The notes beneath the pieces were generated by a model that searched no databases, was not told the DNA's origin, and saw only the letters and a program-made list of their open reading frames with translations. A stretch of 64,000 bases of DNA, taken from NCBI GenBank assembly GCA_954871525.1, contig OX940863.1, positions 1,774,001 to 1,838,000 on the forward strand, given 5' to 3'. Below are positions 1 to 11,659 of the stretch, piece by piece. Origin of the DNA: Parietaria judaica. Taxonomy: Eukaryota > Streptophyta > Magnoliopsida > Rosales > Urticaceae. The first letter of the stretch is position 1, and each line of letters starts with the position of its first letter. The position numbers and the translations under genes were made by a program.

Positions 1-922
1 TTGACTATTGGACTTACTCTATATAAACCATTGGCTATGTATGTTATAAATTCTAATGATGAAGCGACACTTGTTCTAATTCAAAAATGACTTGTGTCTA
101 TCCAAAAAATCTCTCAAATTTTGTTAAAAAAAAAAAGGAGTAAGAAGAGCTTGTTCTTATTAGGGCATGTCATTTTCAACATAAATTTTAGACTGTAATT
201 TTAGGGTCTTTCATATTTAAATTCGGTCCATATTTTCTATACAAGTTTAGACATTATACACACTAACCATGATTAGGGCAAGTTTAAACCCATATCTAAT
301 AATATTTTAACAAATTTGCCTTAAGAAGTTATACAACTACTAAAAAAGGTAAGAGTATTAAAACCCTTGACTATTTAAAGAGACCATTCACGGAATCGTC
401 ATCGACACATCCTCGTCACGGATGTGTCGATGACGTGAATTTGTACCATTTTTTTTTTATTATGAGTTTATAAATGAGTTTTACTAGAGAATTTATAACC
501 ATTGGTTGGTTAGATGTTGCTATCAAATGATAGGAAACTCGCAAGGATATTTCTGTCATGATTTTTCTTTTAAAAAAAAAAAGGGCCTAATAAATGTTTT
601 AAGTATATTTTTTGCTTATTCCTTTTCCTTGTTGAAAGTCAAACGTTGAAACTGCAGACACTTTCATCAAGAATCCAAGGCTTCAGAGGTAAGTGGAATT
701 TTTTATATATTTTTTTTAGAAAAATACAAGTCTTCGTATTTCATAATCAGCAAATTCAGTACTGTGACTGTCCATGGATCGAGCAGGTACGTTATAGAGT
801 TCACAACAGCTTTATTTTGCACCAATCTTTATAGCTTTTTCATATATATATATATATATGCTACTGATTCATCGATGATAGTGTGTTTTGGATTGATTTC
901 TTTCTATAATCTAGCCTGAGCT
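1..922. other. AT-rich upstream region of the NLR
   Basis: No coding signal seen. It holds a perfect 16-bp hairpin (listed separately), A/T homopolymers, a W-box-type core TTGAC read on the minus strand at about 637-642, and a TA microsatellite at about 842-859. A GTAAGT donor near 689 and an AG acceptor near 913 could bound a 5'-UTR intron of the NLR, but nothing proves it. Confidence 0.4.
397..435. repeat. perfect 16-bp inverted repeat (hairpin)
   Basis: CGTCATCGACACATCC at 397-412 is matched perfectly by its reverse complement at 420-435 around a 7-base loop. It may be the centre of an old fold-back MITE. No longer terminal repeats were found around it. Confidence 0.7.
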
Positions 923-3594
923 ATGGACTGCGTCTCTCCGCTCACTGACGTGTTCATCCGCTTGTGGGATTTCTCGGCCAAGCGAGTACTTTACGTTCAT
1001 GAACTCGAGAAGAACATTGCCAAGTTGCATCGTGCCCTGAGAGAACTCAAGAGCTTAAGCGATGACGTGAAGGCGAGGGTTGAGTTTTCGGAGAGGCAGA
1101 ACTCGCAGTGTACCGAGCAAGTGAAGGGTTGGTTGGAGAATGTTGGAATGACGGTGCAAGAGACAGATCGGATTCTGCAGAAGGGCGATGAAGAAATCGA
1201 GAGAAAATGTGTTGGGCGTTGCCCTAGGAACTGTTGGTCTAGCTATAAGTTCGGGAAGGCAGTGGCGAAAAGTATAGCTTCCGTGGAGAAGTTAGTGGGA
1301 AAAGGCAAGTTTGAAACTGTCGCAGTAAAGCTGCCTCGTAGTCACGTGGGCGAGATTCCCGTGGAGAAAACCGTTGGTTTGGACTCGACCTTCGATGAGG
1401 TTTTGGAATGCATTAACAGCGAGAATGTGGGAATCATTGGCTTGTACGGCATGGCCGGGGTTGGAAAGTCGACGCTTTTGAAGAAAATCAACAACGAATT
1501 CTTTGGCCGGAGCACCGAGTTTGACGTGGTCATTTGGGTCAATGTTTCCAGAGAAGCAAGAACGGAAAAAACTCAGGAAGCGATTCATAACAGACTGCAA
1601 ATCCCCGATGATGTTTGGGACGTGAACAACGTGGAAGACCGGTCGATAGAGATATACAAGACGCTTAGAGGGAAAAAGTTCATGTTGCTTCTCGATGATC
1701 TGTGGAAGAGGTTTGACCTCATAGCGGGTCGAAAGTCATTTTCACGACCCGCTCAGAGGAGGTATGTGCTCACATGGAGGCCGATATTTGCGTGAGAGTT
1801 GAGTGCTTAGAAGAAGAGAAAGCACTGCATTTGTTCTTGATGAAAGTAGGTCAAGCAGCTCTCAATATGCATCCAAACATACCGAGCCTCGCTAAACTTG
1901 TCGTGCAAGAATGCAAAGGCTTGCCTCTTGCTCTTATCACTATCGGCCGCTCCATGGCCACTAGACGAACACTCAAGGAATGGGAACGTGCGGTTGAACT
2001 ACTAAGGATTTATCCTTCAAAATTCCCGGGTGTCGTTGACTATGTCTATCTTCTACTCGAATTCAGCTATGAAAGCTTGCCCAGCGATACAATCAGATCT
2101 TGCTTTCTGTCCTTTTCTCTTTATCCGAAGGGCTGCAACATCAGAGCGAGCGCAATTATTGATCTTTGGATCGGAGAGGGGGTATTAGACGAGTTTCATG
2201 ATATACACGATGCACGTAAACAAGGCGAAGAAATCATTGGGTCTCTGAGGCTTGCGTGCTTACTGGAAAGTGGCGACTCGGAAGGGTTCGTAAAGATGCA
2301 CGATGTTGTGCGCGATATGGCGCTATGGATAGCCTGTGAGAAAGGCGAGAGGATGAACAAGTTTCTTGTTAAGGAAAGTGTACGGCCCAACAAGTTTGCT
2401 AAATGGAAGGATTCGGAGAGGATAACGTTGTGGGGTCGCGGAATTCGAGACCTGACAGGGATGCTCTTTGGTCGAAACACCGTTGCTTTGCGCGTCACTG
2501 ACACCTCGGTTAGGGTTTTACCACATGAGCTTTATGAATCCATGCCTTCTTTAGTATCACTGGACTTGTCAGGAAACGGAAGCCTGACTTCGTTGCCGGA
2601 GGGGATTGATAGCCTGAAAAGCCTGCAATATCTGAACCTTTCGAGAACTGGAATTCGGGCATTGCCTGTCGGGATTGGAAATATCGAGAAGTTGAGGTGT
2701 TTCTTGCTGGATGATACTCATTATCTCCGTGGTATTCCGACGGGAATGATATCAAGTCTTTCGTGTTTGCAAGTTTTGAGCCGATTACTAAACCCCCATC
2801 TGATGCAGTTTTTCCCCGAGTAGTTGGATGAGTTTGAGAGTTTAGAACATGTCGATGATATTTGCTTGACATTATCTTATCCCGTGGCTATACGAAAAGT
2901 TTTTGAGAGCAGTAAGCTACAACGGTGCATAAGAGACGTCAAAATTTTGTGGCCGTCCTCACCGCTCAGCATACCGGTATCGTCTTTGAGCAGGATGTCG
3001 TGTCTCCAAGCTCTTGAGATTCGGAATGCTAATCCTTTGAGAATTTCTGTCGAACAGAAAAGAACACAAGGTCTCTCTGGGCTCGGACAATTGCATAGCC
3101 TCAGTACCTTGGTGTTTTTCCAGTGCGATATGTCGGATGTGACGTGGCTTATTCACGTTCCGTGCCTCACAGCTCTCAGAATCATCGACTGCTCATCGAT
3201 CACGGAAGTTATTAGTTGCAACATTGGAGAGGAAATAGAACATGGGAATCAAAGAGTGCTTCCTTGTCTCACGACGCTTCATTTGCAGGGCCTTCCGAAG
3301 CTGGAAAGTATAGCTGCGTCGACTTTTCCTAGCTTGAAGGAGATTGAAGTGTTGGATTGCCCGTGCCTGACGAGTCTCCCGTTCGATTTCGGTACTGTGA
3401 AGTCAAGTCTGAGAGAGATCAGAGGGCAAAGGGATTGGTGGGACAATCTTGTTTGGGACGACAAGGAGGCCAAGAGTGTCGTCGATGCCAAATTTGTGTC
3501 GGTGGACGGGATCGTCACCGACTATGAAGAGACTCTCCCAGATCTCTCCGTTCCTAGGGTTACTAGACGATTGGCTATATTGCAGCTAGGGTGA
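923..3594 (+). pseudogene. CC-NBS-LRR disease-resistance protein, RPS5/RPS2 type, disrupted
   Basis: Intracellular immune receptor family, ATP-binding and coiled-coil type. Domains in order: N-terminal coiled coil (first ~60 residues), P-loop GMAGVGKST (~residue 175), kinase-2 motif FMLLLDDLW, RNBS-B VIFTTRSEEVC, GLPLAL motif, MHD-like KMHDVVRDMALW, then leucine-rich repeats to a family-typical end at 3594. Two lesions break it. Between kinase-2 and RNBS-B (about 1720-1735) roughly ten residues are missing and the frame changes, so RNBS-B is read only in the +1 frame. At 2821-2823 an in-frame TAG lies between two LRRs, with clear homology continuing in the same frame. The gene is intronless across the coding part, as is usual for this clade. 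Start chosen as the first ATG before the coiled coil. A spliced or read-through product cannot be excluded, but two independent lesions favour a pseudogene. Confidence 0.85.
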
Positions 3595-3812
3595 ATGTTG
3601 TATTATAAATTCTATTGATGTAGTAACTCTTGTGGGTAGATATTCTAATCCAAAAACGAATTTCATAAGTAAAAGCGAAAAAAGAAAAGGAAAAAGAGAC
3701 GTTTCATTTGCTGAAAAAGGTTGAACATAAAGATATGGAATTACATATCAATGTGGATATGCTAACTATTCACAGCACTCCGATAACTCGAAAAAAGAAC
3801 TAAAAGAATCGG

Positions 3813-6800
3813 TTATTTGGTTCGCATACACTTGACGATAACGTCGACGAACCTTTTGTACATGTGCCGCTTTAAGTACATTTTCTCTACCTTTTCTCTC
3901 CCTTTCATCCCCATTTTTTTCCTCACCGACGGGCTTTTAAGCAAGAGCCCAAGGTTTTGGGCAAGAACGGGAGCGCCGGAGCGGCCCACTGGGTGAAGAA
4001 GCCCAGTCACGTTGTGCTCAATGATCTCTCTCGTGCCTCCGGCGTCGGTTCCGAGCACCTTTTAAGAAGAAGAAAAAAATGAAGTTAGAAGGGCTTTTTA
4101 AGAAGGATCTCATTTTCTCATTAATAATGTCATCCTTCTCAAAATCTCAAAAGGTGCCGAGTTTGATAACGGTTTTTATTAATTTTTTAACAAAGAATAA
4201 TATTTTGCAATAAAATAATAGTTAAGCAGTCATTCTGCACTATAATGAAATATTAGGGTAAAGTGCACTAAAATGAAAGTTCAAGTGCCAAAATGCACCA
4301 AACTGAAACTCTAGAGGTAAAATGCACTAAAAATATATTATAAGGAGAAAAATGCACAGAAATGATAGTTGGTTGAGTGAACTTGAAGTTTTTCGTAAGC
4401 AAAAACGGCAGGAAAATAGAATTTCAGGACAAAAAGTGCACCAAAGTGAAATTCCAAGAGGTGAAATGCACCACCATTATAAATTTTACAGCGGGAATTG
4501 AAGCCAGCCACTTTAAATTTAAGCATGTCTTTAGTAACAAAATAAAAATTCAATACACGTCGTACCGGCAGTCCAAAAGCCATGGCTTCGATCGTAACTC
4601 TGCCAAACGTTTCTCCAAGCCCCTAAAAATTATTGATACGATCTTTGTTAAGTATCAGATTGAAAAAAAGCGCGTATGGAAATAATTGCATATGCAAACT
4701 CAAAGCCGTGAATTGGTAAAGGACGGTTCAACGTTGATCACCTGAGAATTGATGACATAGACGTCTGCAGCAGAATAAAGTGCTGCCACACGCGTGGTTG
4801 CCGGACTCCACATCACCACCTTCGACAAGTTTGAATTCTGAGCTAAAAATTCAAGCATTTCTTTCACGTAAACCACCTTGTTGCTCTTTGATCCAACGGA
4901 GCCGATAAGAACGCGCATTCTATTCCAGGAAGTGACGTCAGATCCTGAAGAATGGACACCAATGATAAACGAGTTTAGAACTTCAGTTACAGATTTTATT
5001 CATTGGAAGAAAGAAAAAGGGTGGGTCTAAAACCGATACTTATAAAAGTTTAAATACAATTTCTGGTTGAAATCGGATTTTCCCAAATTCCTGTTCAGGT
5101 GTATAACTTTTACTCCTACAGAAATGCATTTCAGATAAGGTAAATTGCAAGTTTTTTAATAGTTACCACTGTCATTTGTCTTTCGGAGTAAACCTCTCAG
5201 ACGGTGTTTTCTAGCTAAGGCAGACCGACGAGTCTTTGGAAGAGCTGGATTTTTCGTCTTAGAATTCTCTTCGGAAGATTGTTTCTCAATCACCAAACGA
5301 GCTGATTCAAGAAGCAAAAGCTGCCCTTTTCCCGGGTTTATACTGCTCAGAGACATCACAAGCATATCGTTTTCTGTCAAGTTCATCTCTTTTCGGGCTG
5401 AATCTCTCAACAATTGCCTCTTCTCCATCATCTTTTCTGGAGTGAAAGAAGGGGTGTTAAGAGTAGAAGAAATTCCCGCTACAAAGGCCATTTCATCGTT
5501 AATGGATAGTGGGACTAGTGCAGGTTGAGTCCTGAGCTTGATCTTTTCTTCTTCAGTCCAGATTAGCCACTGTTTCAACTGTGATTCCGAGATAAAAACC
5601 AGCATTTTTACTCGGTTAAGAACAACTCTTGCTCGATCGAAGTATTCCCGTCGGTTCTCTAGAATCCACCAGGCAATTTGGCTTGCACCAGCTGGATAAT
5701 GATCCATATACTGATCTGAAAATGAGACGTTCCTCATCAATCACCATTTCGATTTCCACAAGGAAAAAAATAATGAATTTAATGCATTTAAATGGTTTTA
5801 AATTCCAAGAGAAGTCTAGATTCCAACTTTAGACCCAGTGCACAAGTAAAAAACTGGAAAGACAATAATTTCAATTTAAAAAAAAAAATAAATAGTGTTC
5901 AGTAGATTCTCACCGATCCATGATGCACAAACGGCCGATCCAGCAATAACCAAATCCGCCTTCATGGCAGTTTTGAAGCTCAAATCAGCTTTGTCGTCAA
6001 GCACCTTGATTTTTCTTCTAGTAAGCTCCGACATCAAACCACCCTTCTTGCTGAGAACCACAACAGAAACAGTTGCTCCGCAGCTCAAAAGCTCTGTTGC
6101 CAACTCCAACATCGAGAGCGGAGCACCGGTCATGGAGAGCTCATGAAAGATCAGCAAGAATCTACGAGACCAGACAAGGCGTGCAAAGTCCCGCTTCCTA
6201 TCACAAGTCCCGGAACGCTTCTCGGGGCTCCATTCCAAAATCCTATCCTCTAACAACCCAAACGGTCCAAAGAGCATTCCGTAAGTAGAATTTGTCCTAG
6301 GAATATCCGGTTCCTGTTCCTCGGTTGCAGGGGCTTTAATCTCCACTTTAACATTCTGTTTCCCACGCACTTTACCACGTGAACTGGCTCGTTTGCTTTT
6401 GGTTTTGCTCTTCGTTTTCTTCGAATTCAGCTTCTGATCAGACGAAGCTCCGTTCTTCTTTTCAGCCAAAACCACGTCGATCCTCTTACCATCCCTCGTC
6501 TGATCGACAGTCCCATTCTTCACTGCCAAAGAAACATCGCTGACGATCAAATCCCGCCGCGGATTTGGTTCAGCTTCTTCACTCCAAGCCTTCGGTTTAT
6601 TTCCGCCCAGAAAGTTATCCTTGTCGTTCTCATGAGCCCACCTTGACTGAACGAAGAATCCGAGATACGCCCAAAGAGTGATCAATAACAACCAAAACAA
6701 CACCCGATTGCTTCGGAACCACTGTACACCAACCGAGCTGCCTCTACCTTCTCTTCGAGGGGTTCGGATCGAACTTGTCTTCTTAAAAGTCGGAGAACTC

Positions 6801-6892
6801 CTCGGAGTTGATCTCCCGGACAATGTAGACTTAAAACTACTACCGCCAATCCTCAACGCCTTGAGCTCCAATTTGTTGACAACTTCTTCCAT
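3813..6892 (-). CDS. GT4-family glycosyltransferase, Golgi type II membrane protein (677 aa, 5 exons)
   Basis: Exons (complement): 6892-5914, 5715-5167, 4944-4742, 4622-4566, 4058-3813. All junctions are GT-AG and the joined frame is 678 codons including stop. The N-terminus has a Ser/Arg-rich STLSGRSTPRSSP stretch, then one hydrophobic anchor at about residues 63-82. This is followed by a basic Lys-rich stem, a Rossmann-like segment (SMTGAPLSMLELATELL) and the GT4 donor-binding half. The diagnostic E-x7-E signature is ETFGRVTIE, encoded by the 57-nt fourth exon and followed by GLPVLGTDAGGT across a junction. It resembles the plant-conserved proteins like Arabidopsis At3g15940/At1g52420 (from memory). 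Substrate unknown. A probable 5'-UTR intron (GTGAGT donor, TTTCAG acceptor) spans 7179-6912. GA-rich leader DNA lies at 7280-7400. Confidence 0.9.
4254..4480. repeat. degenerate AAATGCACYAAA-type short repeats in GT4 intron 4
   Basis: Variants of the word AAATGCAC followed by AAA/CTGAAA recur several times at irregular spacing within the intron that separates the last two exons. They suggest a decayed MITE or minisatellite. No terminal repeats or target duplication were found. Confidence 0.45.
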
Positions 6893-7180
6893 TTTCCCAG
6901 CATAGATTAAACTGAAACATGAAAATACATTGACTAACTAAATTTAGCAGCCCAGAGATCCAAAGCAACCAAGAAAACTGACTTTCCTTCTCTAATTTTC
7001 TCAATTTTTTGGCCTGAATTCATAATTAAACCACCACACAGTTGGAGACTCCAATGTTCCTCCAAACTCCATAGATAGAAACTTCAAAGCTATTCAGATT
7101 CAAGAACAATGCAAATGCTAAGCTAAAGAGAGACGGGGCTTCCGAAATCAAATACAAAAAGAAAAGAAAAAAAACTCACA

Positions 7181-8785
7181 GTTTCAATCCAACAGAGCTC
7201 GTGAAGAGCAGCTTCTACACTTGCTCGGTGATTCCGAGCTTCACCGAAGCGCAATCTTGTTCACGCCATGGCATCGAAGAACTCGAGATCTGAAGAGAGA
7301 GAGAGGCTTGTTGAAGAAGATCATAAAGAAATAATAAAGAAGAAGAAGAAGAAGTTCTTGCTTTCATTGATCAGAGCAGAGAGAGAGAGATCGATTACAC
7401 TCTGAAATCACTCGCGCGTGCGAGCGAGCAAGCAAGCACGTGTGACGCCAGTGGTTAGCTGCGGGACAGACCACCGAGAGACACGCCTGTGTCCGCACCA
7501 TTAGCAAGAAAGTCAACTATCGAATGGGCCATCGTTGACTAGCATGAGGTCACGTTGTTGACTTGTTGGCATCTGCCAGCTCGGCTTTTCTGCTTGGTTC
7601 CGGCTCCCCGTTTTGGATTAATCCGGAACTATAAATTCTGGTTTTTAATTTTTTTTTTTAATCTGGACCGTTGATATTTTCAATCTAACCGTTTAAATTG
7701 ATTGATTTTAAAAATAAAAGATAAAAAAATTAAAAACTATAATCGGATTTCTTACTATATTAACAGCTCGAACTACTAATTCGGTGCTCATTACACTTAA
7801 AGCTTTGAACTTTTTGTTATGCAAGCCTTCAATGCCCGTTTTATTGAAACTAAATTAGTACCTAATTCGAACTACTAAAATTTTGATTTTACTAATTTGG
7901 TATATATTTCCTGTTGAAAAAAGTCAGGTTTTTTTAGCTCGAAGCCGGACAGGACGGAATTTTACGGCCAGAATTTTTAAATCCAACAATTAATTATTTG
8001 GTATTTATTTCACTTAAAGTACGTAGTATAACATTAAATTAAAGTTAGTTGTTAGTATTAAAAATTCAACTATTCCGTCGGTGATAGTAACGGATCGTTG
8101 CCGTTTAATTAAAATAGATATAATTGATCTCTGACCCACCAAACTTTTCTTAATTAATTATATTTTCCTTTTTGGTAGTTTATATTTATTAAATATTTAT
8201 TACTTGGAAGTTTGAAACCATGCAAACTTTCCCACTGGTTTCGCTCTGAAAACTAGGTAAAATTAAATTGTTTTTTCACCTTTTTATCTTCGGATTTTGC
8301 TTCCCCAATTCAAGCCATAAATACGGTCACAGTAACAAAAATTAACTATGAATTTATATTTAAATAGATTAGCATATATAACATCGTGAGATACAGATAG
8401 ATAGCGACAAGAAAACCATTTCTTTATGATATGACAATGATTATGAAGATGAGTAATATAATAATAATGCTTCACAAAATTAATGGGACGAAAATGAAAT
8501 GCTAACTTAAATAGAAAGTTCAGAAGAGGAGAACTCTTCCAGAGATATTCACTAAGAGATTCTCAGCCTTTAAACATCAAATACCGATAATACCCCTGCT
8601 CAATTAAAATACAAAGAGATTATAGATATACCAATTTAATCAAAATGGGTACAAAAAATTTCGATGGTATATTTTATATAATTGCAACAAAAATACTCTA
8701 TAATACAAAGTATTGTATTTGTAATTTTTTCAACGACTAGTAAATTCTCACGTAATAACCAAAACTTACTCGATAATGCAAAAAA
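7181..8785. other. intergenic region upstream of the GT4 gene
   Basis: Contains the probable GT4 first non-coding exon and promoter (GA-rich tracts, AAG repeats near 7340-7352, a CACGTG at about 7438), then AT-rich DNA. No gene is supported between 7.5 and 8.8 kb. The short open frames there lack any family likeness. Confidence 0.4.
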
Positions 8786-9535
8786 TTGGCGTTTAGTTAT
8801 GGTCTCCGAGACCAGTTTCTGGTTTCGGTTTCAAACAGTGTCATATTGGTTTCGCAGACCACGTTTGGTTACTAGTTGTCTCTATTTTCTGAGACCGGTC
8901 TCGCAGACCACTAAAATTTTAATGAAAGAAAACAGAAAACAACTTAAAGTTGATTTCTATCTTTAGTCTTCAACTCAATCGTACAAAATAAAATCATAAT
9001 AATATATTATCATTCTATAATAATATTATATTATTTATAATAAGATATTAACTATGAAATGACTCATATAATAAATTATTAAAATTATTTCTATATATAA
9101 TTATATATTTTTATGATATTGCTATCATATTAACAATTATACTTATATTATGTATATTATTAATTATTAACTTAATTACAATGATATAAACCCTTGAAAC
9201 AGAATATTTACTACTTTATATTATATTATTTAAACAAGTAATTAGAGTCATGAAATATGAGTAATTTTTGTATAATGACAACTTGACAAGTATTTTTTAG
9301 ACATAATATTAATATATATCTTTCAAATAAAATATACTTTCTTTTTAGTAGCATAAATTGTGTTTTATTGTATTTTTTTTTTCATTTAAATTCAACCACA
9401 GATTAACTAAAGACTAACCAAACAACGTTTTTAAAACAAAACTCCCAAACTGATTTGGTAGACTAAACTCTCAGACTGATTTCTCAAACTAAATTGCAAA
9501 ACTGGTTTCTCAAACCTAGAGCTGCACACATTAAT

Positions 9536-9665
9536 CGCCACTCGCGATTCGACGCGTCGCGACGCGTGATCTGGGGATCGCGATGCGTCGCGATTTTGCG
9601 GAAAAAGTCGCGATTCGTCGCGATTCTGGGCACGCGTCGCGACGCGTGAGGGGTGATCCGAGATT
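9536..9665. repeat. left subterminal TCGCGA/GACGCGT array of the hAT
   Basis: About 130 bp immediately inside the left end hold many overlapping copies of TCGCGA and GACGCGT in both orientations. Such arrays are known transposase-binding regions in hAT elements; binding here is inferred. Confidence 0.7.
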
Positions 9666-10021
9666 CTCATCCAACGGCAAGATGATGCCACGTCATCGAT
9701 CCGTGTGATGTTTTTGTTTGTGCCAATAATAACACGTTTTTCACCCGAAATTTATTACCCCACCACAATTTTTACCTACTTTATTCGAATTCAACCCTAA
9801 AATTTCAAATTTTTATTTTTTTTACCCACTATTATTCACCCACCACAATAATTATTCACCCACCCCACTCTCTCCTCAAACCCTATAAATACTACCCCTT
9901 CCTCCCTCATTTCCTCACCAACAATCTTCCATCTCTCTCTCAAATTCTCTCAACTCTCTAAGTTTTTTCCCACTAAAGCTCTAAAGTTCTCAAGTTCTAA
10001 AGTTCTCAATTTTGTTCCATT

Positions 10022-10580
10022 ATGTCTCGAAGAAGCGGCGGTAGTTTCGGGGGTCGAAGGGCGGCTAGGAATTTGCAACCCCAATTTCAACTAGGGGGAA
10101 CATCGCAGCCTACGCCCGACGGCTACATTCCCGTTATGCTACCCCAAGAAATATTTCCCTCCCCTCCCAATCCAGATTATCCCGATGATACAGTACGGTC
10201 TCTAAGACCTAGTCTAGTCCGGGCGATGGGCCAGCACGACGCCAATCCCCAACGTGTGTCCCGAGAAATGGTCGAGGCGGTGGCTCAATCTAGGGGGGAA
10301 ATAACGATCCTTTTTTCGATCTCATGTTTCAACAACACGCCGATTACAGATCTCAACGTCCCGAAGGTGCCGATCCCGACGAAACTCAACGTCCCGAAGA
10401 TGCCGATCCCGACGAAACTCAACGTCCCGACGATGCCGATCCCGACGACTTTCAAACACCGCCCTCGGTCCGTGGTCCAAATGTTGGGGTTTACAACCGC
10501 GGTTCTCCTCTACCTTCCAATCAAGATAGCGGTGAAGCCTTCGTTGCCCGTCCTCGACGACATCCACGTCCTTCAACCGG
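10022..10580 (+). pseudogene. hAT transposase N-terminal exon (frameshifted)
   Basis: Starts at an ATG encoding a Ser/Arg/Gly-rich N-terminus (MSRRSGGSFGGRRAARN). The frame changes at a G homopolymer near 10299: in the original frame the sequence becomes odd, whereas the next frame reads DPFFDLMFQQHADYRSQRPE and onward in a normal composition. One lost G explains it. The second half is acidic, with three 11-residue repeats, and ends at a GTAATA donor near 10580. A new stop is met at about 10592 if the exon is not spliced. Confidence 0.65.
10357..10455 (+). repeat. three tandem 33-bp units (acidic 11-aa repeat) in hAT exon
   Basis: Units at 10357-10389, 10390-10422 and 10423-10455 differ by a few bases and encode RPEGADPDETQ-like repeats in the frame judged original. 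Confidence 0.85.
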
Positions 10581-10736
10581 GTAATAACCTTTAGTCATTT
10601 CTCTATGTATAGCTATTAGTCATTTTTCTATTTTATTAACTAATAATATTTAATAATTAATAAGTTAGTACTTAGTAATAAATAATAATTAATAATCAAT
10701 AATTAAATATTAATAATTAATAATCAATAACGAATT

Positions 10737-11120
10737 TCTTGAAAGTCTTAGTATGCTATGTGATTGCGGTTCTGACTGATCTTCCACATCAGAAACGACT
10801 TTCTTGAGATTTTTTGTTAGTTAATAATCATTTAATCATTTTAGTTTAATTTTTCAATTAGTTAATAATCATTTAATCATTTTAGTTTAATTTTTTCAAT
10901 TAGTTAATAATCATTTAATCATTTAATCATACTAGTTTAATAATCAATTTGTAAGTGTTGTTGTCACGACACTCGAAAGTCTTAGTATGCTCTGTGGTTG
11001 CGGTTCCGACTGATCTTCCACATCAGAAACGAATTTCTTGATATTTTTTGTTATTTAATAATCATTTAATTAGTTAATAATCAATTAATCATATTAGTTT
11101 AATTAAACTTTAAATAGTTA
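10737..11120. repeat. duplicated blocks in the hAT intron
   Basis: A block containing GAAAGTCTTAGTATGCT and ending CACATCAGAAACGA occurs twice (starting near 10742 and 10973). Between and after them, copies of TTAGTTAATAATCATTTAATCA repeat in tandem (about 10819-10925 and again near 11062). Non-coding. Confidence 0.7.
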
Positions 11121-11141
11121 CTTAAATAAGTTAAAGAAATT

Positions 11142-11396
11142 AAAATGGTATTTTTTATGTGTGGTGATAATTATAAAGTTTTTACGGATTATGGTGTCTT
11201 AGAAAGATTAGTTTTTAAATAAGGTTTGCTTTGCGATCTCCTCCAAGCTAGCCTGGGAACCTCGGGGAGTTCTGTCTAGAAAAGCTTGGGCCTAAAGCGA
11301 GATCATAGCATCCTTTCCAGTCGATCTGGCCGTGGAACCTCGGGGAGTTCTGTCCAAAAGAGCTTGATAATTATTTCCACACATAGAAAATACCAT
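11142..11396. repeat. fold-back structure in the hAT intron
   Basis: About 30 bp at 11142-11172 (AAATGGTATTTTTTATGTGT...) pair with the inverse at 11366-11396. The loop carries the 20-bp word GGAACCTCGGGGAGTTCTGT twice (near 11255 and 11335) in the same orientation. It could be a small MITE or a structured intronic RNA. Confidence 0.65.
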
Positions 11397-11540
11397 TTTT
11401 TATTTTGTTAACTTTTTTAATTAACTATATGAAATTTAATTAATTAATATGATTAATATTAATATTTAATCCATGTAAACTTTTTGTTAATCATTTTGTT
11501 AACTTTTTGTTAATCATTTTTCTCCCTTATATTTTTAATA

Positions 11541-11659
11541 GGGAAAATCCTACGGCCTTGTTGTGGGGACGGCCAAACAGAGCGAAAGTGTGGGAATATT
11601 TTCACGAATAACGACGGGTGGAGAACGGTATTCGAGTCAAGATCGCCACGTGCAAGAAG
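11541..11659 (+). pseudogene. 5' part of the hAT BED zinc-finger exon
   Basis: After a likely acceptor TTTTTAATAG the frame reads RPNRAKVWEYF, typical of BED fingers. A TAA at 11609-11611 then interrupts it, and the frame resumes with VKIATCKK up to the Copia insertion point. The zinc-binding Cys pair is C-K-K-C; the first Cys codon lies left of the Copia and the second right of it. Confidence 0.65.

Noticed and set aside
1720..2825. Introns that would repair the NLR
   Set aside because: No GT-AG pair of plausible size spans the kinase-2/RNBS-B gap, and around the TAG at 2821 the frame and family similarity continue directly on both sides.
10322..10576. Minus-strand frame opposite the hAT N-terminal exon
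   Set aside because: Mirror of the 33-bp coding repeat; Arg/Asp pattern is a complement artefact.
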